Positions 34,854-46,900 of a stretch of DNA of 64,000 nt are shown here, piece by piece (the stretch's first letter is position 1; each line of letters opens with the position of its first letter). Location of the stretch: contig NC_092673.1 of assembly GCF_964355755.1 (NCBI RefSeq), forward strand, positions 8,191,001-8,255,000. Direction: 5' to 3'. The notes under the pieces are model-generated. The model saw only the letters and a list, made by a program, of their open reading frames with translations, searched no databases and was not told the origin of the DNA. The stretch comes from Antedon mediterranea (taxonomy: Eukaryota; Echinodermata; Crinoidea; Comatulida; Antedonidae). The translations under genes were made by a program, and so were the position numbers.

Positions 34854-34916
34854 TTAAACTAACTCCAATATTTTAATTGTTCCTTGACTATTAGCTGCAA
34901 CACATACATTTGAACC
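34854..34916 (-). CDS. COP1: COP1 last exon with stop
   Basis: From [27 protein letters not shown] then TAA at 34,854-34,856. The ending is the usual COP1 C-terminus (GTIKVLELV). Confidence 0.95.
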   Translation of the reverse strand, partial: GSNVCVAANSQGTIKILELV

Positions 34917-37900
34917 CTACAAAAAGAAGAAGAAAACATGGATCATTTTATTTATTTATTTTTATTTATTATTTTAAATGATTAAAGGAGTAATTAATTG
35001 GTTGATTAAATGATTGATTAATAAATAGATTGATTCATTTATTGATTAATGATTAACGATGTATTGTCCTCCAAAAACCCATTGTCTGACAGACAATTTA
35101 AGTATTTGCTGCTTTAAATTACATTTTTTTTCAGGTAAATCATTTTTTTTAATCCAGTTTTTGGTCAAAAGTGAGTAACTATTATGTGACATTAAAATGA
35201 CATATTCAACAAAAAATTTAAAAAACCCCACAAACCCATATTTTAAAGAAAAACAAAACTCATTGTCTGGGGAAGTTAATGAGGTTTTGGTTAAAGATGT
35301 ATGTCCCCGAAAAGCATGAAAAATGAAGATTAATAAAATCAGACCATTTTACAGTTTTAATAAAGTTATTCATTTTTATAAAAAAAAAAACCCCAAAAAC
35401 ATTATTTCACTTATAAAAAGACAAAAGAAACACTTAATTTTAACCAAAAACCATTGTCTGATAGACAATGTTAGTATTTTTTGCTTTAAATTACATTTTT
35501 TCAGGTAAATAATTTTTTTTAAACACAATTTTTGGTCAAAAAGAAAAAATATTATGTGACATCAAAATGGCATATTCAACCAAAAATTTGAAAAAACCCA
35601 CAATTATTTACCTAATAAAAGCCATTGCCCCAGGGGCAATGTATCTTTAATTGAATGATTGATTATATTATTGATTTTTTAAACTTACAGTCCTCCAAGC
35701 TACAGCACTGACAAACTCATTTGAGTCTTCTTCTCTCTTATCAGACTCCTGTATTAAGTAAGTAAAGTAAATATGTAATTAATATGTAAAGAAAAGAGTC
35801 TTTTAATATACATTATGCCATCATTTGCAACATTTAGTTATATTATGTTGTGTTGTAACTTTAAAGCATTTAATAGCGAAATTGTCAAGTCGATTTACAG
35901 CAGCCATATTGTTAAAGATGTATTGTCCCTTTGACTAATTCCCAAAAAAAATAAAAAATAACAGATTTCGAAAAAAGGTGGGTCATTTTGAAGTATCAAA
36001 AATTTGTCGAAAAAAAAATCATTTAACTGAAATACAGACGTTTTTTTGTTAAAAAAATAACTTTGACTTCCAGTCAAAGTTTTCGATCAAAAAATATCCC
36101 ATAATGAAACGCGCTGGTTTGGCTACTCTGTGTGCATAATCATAAAACTTCCTCACGATCTGTGTGAAAATACCTTCTCAACCGTGAAGAGTTGTAAACA
36201 ATCCTAATTAGCATATGCATAATGCGTACTCATGGTTTGAAATCTTTGTTTACTTTTGCTCGCGACGATTTTCCAGATGAAATGTAATCAAACTAATTTA
36301 CCTGTTAATTACGTAAACTTGTTGCTTTTGGCTTGAATTTTCGACTTAAAGTGAATAACTTTAATATTACTTTGATATGGCCAATTTAAATTTAGAATAT
36401 TTTGACCTTCATTTTTTTGTGTTTCAAGAGACAATACATCTTTAAAGAATGTTTCATTGGTGGATATGTTTTCAACATCTATAACTTCTTTATTATTTAT
36501 AATACTTTTATATTCAATATACACATGGTAATAGTTTTAAGTACCTAGATTTTTCCATTGCTAAAATAAAATGAGTATTCTGATTCATTATGATTAGAAA
36601 TTTTAGCTTTAAATAATAATGTACTATATGCATCAAATCTATCCCTGCAATTTTGACGTTTTGAAAAAATAATGCATATATATTATTTTAATAACATTAA
36701 ACCGGGTCATTCCTTGTCTGAAATGCACGCTTCATATCCTCTCACAGACGGCCTAGGCTTAGTTTTGTAGGCCTAGTTGTTAAACAGCAGTATACGAACA
36801 TCGTATACTAGCATTTTCTGCTGAATTGTCTTTTTTTTGTTGACACAATCCGTTAATACAAATTGTTAATATAAATAGGTATAACATTTTAAGAGATTTC
36901 CAAAACCTTTTAAAAATACTCTTCTATGAAGAAATTTAAACTAAATGTCTTATTTTAAAATTGATAATGAAATTGTATAATATATGGACTATGACATTAA
37001 AATGGTAACTAACAGACATATATATTTAATTTAAAAAGTAGCTTACCAATACACTTCTAATAGTATCAAACTTAAAGGCTAAAAGTTGTTTTGATAAACC
37101 CTTGTAGTAAACAGATAATGAATTGTTTTCACTTCCGCAAGCAATGTAGTCGTCATTAGCTGTAAGTCCTACAAAGTTTTTCTCATTTATATGTCCAGTA
37201 AAAGTTCTAAGGCAGTTTGGTTTATTTACATTCCATAGTTTCAATTGGCTGTCAGTTGACCTGTTTGACAAAATCAAATTTACAATATTAAAAACATATT
37301 CAACATTAAACTAAATAAAAAAAAATTAATATCAACAATTAAAATATTTGTTTCTTGTTGCTTAACTAAAATACTAATATGTGACAGGCCACTGTGGAAT
37401 AAGACAAAAACAACCCAAATAAAGAAGATACGCAATGCAAGGACGTAGAAGCGAATTCGAAATAATCCATCATATGTGATTGGTCAACGCACTTACATTG
37501 CGCTTTCATTGATGCTCTCTGTCCTACGAACAAAGCTGAAACGTAATTCTAATTTCAGATAACAGAGATTATTTTATTCTTTCTACTTACGCTGATACAA
37601 TTTCCTCCGAGTTAAGGAACTTTGTGTATGAAACCGCTTTTTTATGTCCTTTGAAAACATTGAGTGCTTTCTTTGGATACCGCAAATCATAATAATGAAC
37701 ACAATGATCTAAAAAATAAAAATTATTATCATTATTTTATTTAGGCAATTGCCAAGGTGACAAATCCATTCTCAAACATATACACAACAATATCTACAAC
37801 AAAGTCTTTGGGAGTGGAGTTGTTTTTGTCATAAGAAAAGATATCATACAGGGTTTGAACCCAGGGCGGCGATTGCTGACCCACCAAGCCACTCCAATTA

Positions 37901-40900
37901 AATGAAAATATATATTTTTTTTAAAGTACACCTGTACAGCCACATATGAAGTTTTTAAAATTCAAATTCACGAATCTGGTAAATACCAGTACTGTATATA
38001 TATATATTTTTTTTTCTATTTCATACGCATCCAACAAACTCACCAATTACAGGATGGATACACTATTTCATTTTGTTTGTTTGTTTGTTTTATCTTTATA
38101 CTGGGTGACCTCTTCAGTCAAAGACTGATCTCCCAGAGGGCCCAGTTGGTGATCAGTGGCTGTGATGTACTAATACACCGGGGTAACCCCCTACTCGTCT
38201 CGAAAGATGTACTAGGTTCTTTAAAGTGCACACGAACAAGTTGTGTACACTGGACCTACGGTTTATAGTCCTTATCCGAGAAGACTCGTTCTACCACCAG
38301 AACCATGGAGTGAGTGAGCCTCGAACCCCTGCCGATGTTATGGCTACGTGATTACGGTTCCACTGTCTTAACCGCTCGGCCACTCACTCACTGAAATAAT
38401 ATATAATTTATCATGCTTATAAACTATGTTTCATTTGAGGCTTAGGGAGTGGAGTTGAAAGAATCGTGAGTTACAACCCTAGTACTAGGTCAGGATTGAA
38501 TCCTGGCAAGCATGTTAACCAAGCTACAGCTCCACTACGATTCCGAGTCATTATCATTATCCCCATTACTGCATGTGAAGTAAATTAGTAACATATAGTG
38601 TTACATCTTTATTTCAATAAAGCCCCTTTCACACAGAGCGAGTGAGTGGCCGAGCGGTTAAGACAGTGGAGCCGTAATTACGTAGCCATAACATCGGCAA
38701 GGGTTCGAGGCTCACTCGCTCCATGGTTCTGGTGGTAGAACGAGTCTTCTCGGATAAGGACTATAAACCGTAGGTCCAGTGTACACATAGCTCATGCTTT
38801 AAAGAACCTAGTACATCTTTCGAGACGAGTAGGGGGTTACCCCGGTGTACTAGTCCTAACAAACACAGCCACTGTCACACACAGCCACTGTGCAAATTGG
38901 GACTGGACCGTTTTAGAGGTGTTTACCACCTGTTGGTCCAGATCCTTCACTAACTGACTTAGTGAGAAGTCGAATAAATAAAAAAAAAAAAACAGAGCTG
39001 TAAGACGGTAATATTGCGGCAATTCGTGAAAGCCGGTCTATGTGTGAAAGGGTAAAAACCCCTTATTGCCAGCATCTGTTAGACCGCCTCTGGACCTAGT
39101 GAAAGTGCAGTAATATTACCGTCATGGTCATAAGCCTGATTTGTCATAGAGTCCATGATATAACGCCTGCTTACGCAGCGTAGCATTAACAAACCAAGGT
39201 TAACTTCGGGACATTTTCCTTGATTGAGAAAGACTGTGGCAATTATTTTAGGCATATTAAATTATTAGATTATAATAATATATAAACACATTAGGCAAAG
39301 AACATTAATTCTAAACTGCCCGGTGATATACTGAAATTTAATTAATTAATTTGAAACGATACAGATGAGGAAATCTGTGAGAATGAGAAAAAGTCGCCCC
39401 AACCGAGACTCGAACTCGGACCGCCTGCTTGATATGCAGTTGCCCTAACCATTAGACCACTGGGGCTTTCATGGTATTGTTCAAACTCGATTGGATAGCG
39501 ACTCTTTAACATTCTAGGCGTGGTACGGCGGAACAGCACTAGTCCTCGGTTGTACGCACGCGCAACAGAGATCAAATTGATACGCCCTCATCATATAAAT
39601 CCAAAGGCAAATTACTGAAAAAATGACAATGAAAAGTGGCTGGATCTCAATGGAGATACAAAAACAGAAGCGAAAAGCTAAATCAAAACGATAAAGTAAA
39701 ACAGCTAGAAAAGTTAGCAAAGCTTTCGGGCAACTCTAGCCCTTCATCAGTGCAAGTGAAGGAATTTGTTTAGGTTAGTGTATAATAATACAATGGAAGA
39801 ATACGGCCAATAATAATAATAAAAATAATACAACAATATATAAAGAACGTACCTGCTGAACCAAATGTGATATTATAAACTTTACTGGGATTAAATTTAA
39901 CACAGCATACATTGGCTTTAGCTTCTATACAAGTTACAGATTGGTTCATGTTTGTAGACCATAGCTTCACTGAAATTTAAAAAATTAAATCTATACAATT
40001 TAATTTAATGATAATTTTTAACTGAAAAAGAACACTAAGCAATAGTAAAATTATTAAGCATGGAATAAATTGTACTGCATAAAAAATTCACTAATACATG
40101 TGAAAGAAATGTCTTTTGAATATACAGTGACACGAATCTTCCTTGGTGAAATTTTAATTAACAAAAACCAAGCTACAGCATATGGGTCAAGTTAATCGCG
40201 CTGGTTAAAGTGACTGCTACGATTTTGCAGTTCATTGGAATGAAGCTTAAGAATTGAAAATGTATCGAATTGTTTACAATACCTTTGGCGTCATCAGATC
40301 CTGATGCTAGCAGTTTTGGATCCATTTTATTAAAATCTATACTCCAACATCTCTTTTGATGCTCCTGAATGAAAGGCAAAATAATGCAAATTTTCATGAA
40401 ATTGTTTATTTATTAAAAAAATGAAGTATGTACATGTCTACTAGTACTAATAGTAATAATTATGTACTCAAGATATCAAACAACTTTGAAAAATACCTTT
40501 AATAACTTTTTTTAATGAATTAATCAAAGTTGATTCAGAGTAGGCCATTGAATCATAAATGATGTCTAAAATGTTTTATTGTATTGCAATTGATTACTTA
40601 TTTTATTTTACCCATTATAGAGAAACGTATGTGCATTTTTTGAAAAAATATCTTGGTCCAGTGTATTTAATTATGAATGTTGTTTTCATGTTCCACTTAA
40701 AATGGTTAGGCAAAATAACTTTACGTTAATAATGGAGTAACAAAATGACTGCTCTGGGGTGGGTATCATTTCTAATTAGATGACTCTGAATTTAACTTCT
40801 AGAAACTTGAAGCGAATGTGTAAATGACAGTTTATTACCTGAAAAATTCTGGATACAGATCCAGTGAATGCATCCCACAATGTTACATTTCCTTCATAGT

Positions 40901-43900
40901 CACTACTTGCTAGAATTCCTTTGTGGTAAGCATTCCAGCTTATACAACTGAAAAAAAACAAAACATAGAAATAATTATACATTTAAACAATTGCTACTTA
41001 TCACAATTTTTAAAGTTTCAATTTATTTGATCATATCAAGTTCATAAATGATAAATAACAAATGCTGGTATGGATGACCATAAGATTAGAGCAAACTCGT
41101 TTACCGGTCACTCATAGTGCATTGTACACAAACAACATAAAGACAGGACAAAGGTGCAATACATAACAAGACATGTGAAACCTTAAACTATGTCAACACT
41201 TGTGTTGGCAACCCATTGGACTAAATAATATATTTTAGTTTTCACATACATGTTACAATAAGTTTTTTTCCTCTTTAATTAAAAAATAATAATTTTAAAT
41301 TACTTCTTTAAGTAAGTTTAACATATTATAGTATTACATATATTTACTGGTACATGGGTAATCAAAGTATCTTTTTTTAGGAAAAACAAGATTTAATGAA
41401 TGTTAACATACTGATATATATTGAATCTTACATGCTTATATTATTCTATTTCATGAAATGAATATTATACTGCATAACCTGTTAGCAACTATGACAATAC
41501 ATTTGCATGTTGCTCTCGAACCAAGGAACTTCATATCAATTGTCTGGAAACCCACAACTAGACCACAGTTTATATTTGACTGACTGGAGTAATTTCAATT
41601 GAAACTTTGCCATGAAACCAAATATAATGTTTCAATAGTATGGCCAACACCAATTCTGGGACATCACTTTGGTGTGAACAAAGGTGTCCCCTTAATAAAT
41701 TAATATCGGTAGCAATTTGTTGAAATTTAAACATCTTTAGTCCTACCCTATTTTTGCACTATTGGATGTTTTAAATACTTGATGAGAATTTTATCTATAA
41801 TGAACACAATCTAGTTGACAAACAGAAATTATTCTCTAGTAAAGACTTATTGGAGGAACTCCATCCATAGTTTTAAGAACACAATTCATGACAGTTGTAA
41901 TAGTCTAATTAAAACCAATCAATTTACAGTACTTCCACAATCCAACCTACATCAGCGTTGGTGCAAATTGATATTTTAGGATAGTTTTGGTTGTTTCTGT
42001 GGAAGATTGCTAAGATTTTTTCCCCCTTTTGATTTGTATATGGATGTACTATCCGAAATAAAGGAAATGAATGAATGACTGAATTAAATATTATTGTGGC
42101 TTTTTCCTAATCTCACTACAGTCTGTAGTGTGCAAATAAAATGTTTATCATTTATTTTATTTCTATTAATTTGCTCTGCTTTAGTATCAAGCACATTTGT
42201 TCATGTCTTGCATCAAATCCAAGACGCAGATTATTATAATATTTATAGCACTTTTTAATCATTAACGTGGTAACATTCTGTAAACAATGATGATCCCTTT
42301 AAAATGACGTTATTAGTGGTCAATGACCACATGGTAAATAATGCATATTTCCTGATTGCATTTATATCCTTCATACAAGCCGAGTGCTATTAGACTGCTG
42401 ATTTCACACATTATGATGAATTGTACCACTTGTTATAATGATTATGATGAGAAAGCATTGCCGGTCAGCTGTAAAGCATCAAGCTCTTGGGAGTAATGTA
42501 ACAGGAAACAAAATGTTAATATTCTTGTGTGATTCCGCAATAGGATATTACAGACTTATACAGTTCGTATAGACAGATTTGTAACATTAAGTTAGAAAAT
42601 GTCTGTATAACCTAAGAAATCATTAATATTGTATTGTGTTTTGTCTGTGTTCTTACAACAGTATATAATGTATATAAATTAATATTAAATGTATATAAAT
42701 TAATATCATAAAAACAAAATGTGAGAAATAATAAAGGGCCAAGTATTTTCTGAGGGACATCCATATTGTGGAACAAAGACAACATTCCGTTTCCAATACC
42801 CTAATCCTCCACGCTACTCCCTGAAAATTGGCTTGTAGTATAAAATATTGAGAGTGATATGACTTAGCCAAAATGGCACATAAGACGGTATGCGATCAAT
42901 CATAGAACATTAACCAGTTATTTTGTGTACATAAATCTATGTATGTTGACGATAAAGAACCATAGAAAAAGTGATTGGATCCTTGCGTCCATATATTAAC
43001 TGCCTCATGTTTCTGGTGTGTTTATTTACAACTGTACTGCAATTATTGATATCTTTTTTAAATAGAGCTAAGACTAATGATAATAATGCATTTATGATAA
43101 TATATAAAATATAACAATATATAAATATAAATCCAAAGGCAAATTACTGAAAAAATGACAATGCTGTGGGTATCAGTGGCTGGATCTCAATATGAAGATA
43201 CAAAAAAAAAGTGAAAAGCTATCAAAACGATAAAGTAAAACAGCCAGAAAAGTTAGCAGAGCTTTCAGCCAACACTAGCCCTTCATCAGTGCAAGTGATA
43301 ATATAAATATAATAAATATCACCAGTGTAGTTTTATGTACATCATACCTTATTTTGGAATTACAAAGCATCTCTGTTACTGGATAATGAATATCAACAGC
43401 ATCCTGTATTACAGTTGCATATTCAAACACTTTGATCTTGCGAGTTACCCCAGCTATTGCAAAAAATTCATTGTCTCTGTCAAACTCAATGCTGTAATAA
43501 CAATGCAAAACAAATAAAAAATAAATTATTACCAAATGTGAGTATAAAGTAAACTGATTAATAGAAATAGTGTTGATAATAGTCATAGTGTTGATAATAG
43601 TCATAGTGTTGATAATAGTCATAGTGTTGATAATAGTCATAGTGTTGATAATAGTCATAGTGTTGATAATAGTCATAGTGTTGATAATAGTCATAGTGTT
43701 GATAATAGTCATAGTGTTGATAATATTCATAGTGTTGATAATAGTCATAGTGTTGATAATAGTCATAGTGTTGATAATATTCATAGTGTTGATAATAGTC
43801 ATAGTGTTGATATTAGTCATAGTGTTGATAATATTCATAGTGTTGATAATAGTCATAGTGTTAATAGTCATAGTGTTGATAATAGTCATAGTGTTGATAA

Positions 43901-46900
43901 TAGTCATAGTGTTGATAATAGTCATAGTGTTGATAATATTCAGTGTTGATAATATTCATAGTGTTGATAATATTCATAGTGTTGATAATATTCATAGTGT
44001 TGATAATAGTCATAGTGTTGATAATATTCATAGTGTTGATAATAGTCATAGTGTTAATAGTCATAGTGTTGATAATAGTCATAGTGTTGATAATAGTCAT
44101 AGTGTTGATAATAGTCATAGTGTTGATAATATTCAGTGTTGATAATATTCATAGTGTTGATAATATTCATAGTGTTGATAATAGTCATAGTGTTGATAAT
44201 ATTCATAGTTTCGATAATAGTCATAGTGTTAATAATAGTCATAGTGTTGCTAATATACATAGTGTTCATAATAGTCATAGTGTTGCTAATATACATAGTG
44301 TTGATAATAGTCATAGTGTAGCTAATATACATAGTGTTGATAATATGATCATAGTGCTGATAACAGTCAGTGTTGAAGCATTTTTAATAGACATATTGTT
44401 TAAAAATAGTGATAGTGTTGATAATATCCATAGTGTTGAAACTTTTTAAAAGACATAGTGTTTGATAATAGTCATAGTGTTAAAGAGTATATAATAGACA
44501 TAGTGCTTGATAATAGTCATGTGTTGAAGCCTGATGTGTAGGCAACGTTAATCATGGCAGTTTGAAAGCAAGGCAATCTAACAGAACACTGAGCTCGCTT
44601 GCCAAAATAGGAACAGTCCTTTGATTTTAAGGGATGTTAAACTGATTATTACCCATAGATAAACCCTTTGATCGCCAGTGCTCAGCATCCGGTTGTTAAA
44701 TAAAATTAACACGCTCTATGTGACAATACATTAATTATTAATGAGGTATCTTACCTGGATACTATACTTGAGCTATTATATATATCCGTTGCATAGCTTA
44801 ATGTTGCTAGTGGTTGGATGGAACTGTATTTAGTAAACTTTGTTAAACAGTCTTTAAATTTACCAAGTAAATCAACTGAACTGGATTCACCTGAAAAATA
44901 AAGTAGTTCATGCGCGTAATGTTAATTTTACAATGTTACCATTTAAATACATTTTCATATTTGTTTTCAAGCTGCAAAACAATTTATAGGTTTGTAGTAT
45001 TTAAAGACAGGCAATTATTAAGGCCATATTATAGCAGTTTGCACAGGCACTATATTGGAAATAAAAATGTTAGCATCCATAACTTCCTGCATCAACACAA
45101 TTTGATAAAGAAGGCACTATTTTTCCAATAGTGTGCAGAGAAATAATCTAATATATAAAATACCATAAAAGGGAATTACACAACAATGTAAATATAATTC
45201 TCTATTAAAAAATGGTCTGACAAACAATATATTTTTTTTTTCCTTTAATATTACTTTGATATGGCCAATTAAAATTTAGTATATTTTGACCTTCATTTTT
45301 TGTGTTTCAAGGGACAATACATCTTTAACCATGTCACACACTCGGATTGGACTTTTTCAACTGGACAGAAAGTAGGCGGTAGAAATAAGCATTGAACTTG
45401 GTTAATTTAACCCTGAGGGAATTGTAGCAGTGTTTGGATTGGACTTTTCTTAGTCACTTTAACCAGCAACTCAGAATTTGAACAAATTATGTCCAATGCG
45501 AAGTCTTACAGTGTCAAGCAACATTATTATAAAAACGTTAACAATTTACAGTAGAGACATGATTTACTAAATTTGTAAAATCTTATTCTTTCGCATGCTT
45601 TACCATACGTGCAGCATGGGGATTGAGCAGCCAATGAACTTAAAGGAAAGGAACACCCTAATATCTTACCCAACTATTATAAAAGTAACCCTACCAACTT
45701 AATATTCAGCACAATTTATGTTTAAATTGGATTTGTAGTTTTCTAGTAAACAGGATTTTAAAGCGGTTTTCAAGACATTTGAAAATCGCCATCTTGTGCT
45801 CATGGCAGCCTGTTTGTGACGTCAGATACGGCCGACGAAAATTTTAAGATTCGCGGTTGCATTCAGCGCTTCTATTGGCTAAGCGAATCCGCTAATATGA
45901 TTGGCTAATAACGCGACATGTGGTCATGCAGGACGGCGATGACACGGTATGAGCATGCGCTGGCTTGGTAAACAAACCTTCGATCGATCTTTTCTTCTGC
46001 AAGCCAATTCGTAAATCTTTCAGCTATTGTTAATCTATTGTTACTTTTATTGCCTAGCTGTTTCAAACGGGATTTGGTAGGGGAATGAACTGGCAAACCT
46101 TCCAAACGGAGGCTGTTGGTTGACGATGCAGTGTCTACTTTATTTTCGTTCAAAACAAGTTCTAGGCCTAGTAAGGCATACAGTACAGATACACTGGCCG
46201 AAAGTACACCATTCTTCGACGGCTTGTTATGCTCGAGAATGTTCTTCTTCTCTTCTTTTTTCCTCATCAGCACGACGCAAAACTAACTCTCTTTCTGTAT
46301 ATTCTGGTTCCAAATTTTCTGAATTATAAAAACTCCAAGCCATATTCCGAAAATAGTAGGTATGTTAGGCTACTTAATTGATTTTATTTATGGTTATATC
46401 CCGCACTTCCATATTGAAATAGTAATACTGTACTAAGACGATGGGCGCTTGGATTTGCTTGAATGCGTCCACCTAATCTGACGTCACATAATTGCTCTTA
46501 ACCTGTCAAAATGGCGCTGTTCAATTTCCGATATGTTGTCGTTTAAAAGTCTATTTTTTAACTAAATTGCTTACTATTGTACCTTGAACCATTGTAATCA
46601 TGTTTTTATTACATTTATCTATAAGCACAGTGGCACATTTAGCCCAGGGTGTTCCTTTCCTTTAAGGATTAATTGAGAATGGTAACTTACTTGGTTCAAA
46701 CTGGCTTTGTCGTATATTAAAGTAACATGATTCCAGGTCATTATAGTGATTATACAGCTTTTTTTTCCTTGATGCTATTGTTGAATTAAGCCACTGATGA
46801 CGGCCACTCTGTCAAGTATAAAAAGTACCACCATCATTTATGTCTCATTACACAATATAATATGATTGTCGATTTTATTTTGAATTGATGGAAAATCAAA

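Noticed and set aside
39589-39765. Firm annotation as a hammerhead ribozyme
   Set aside because: Core motifs fit, but stem I is not visible and stem II has an extra base, so it is left as a finding only.
43569-44449. Long frames and a CRISPR-like regular look of the 18-bp array
   Set aside because: It is a simple head-to-tail tandem repeat with no spacers, in an intron of an animal gene; open frames follow from the 18-bp period.
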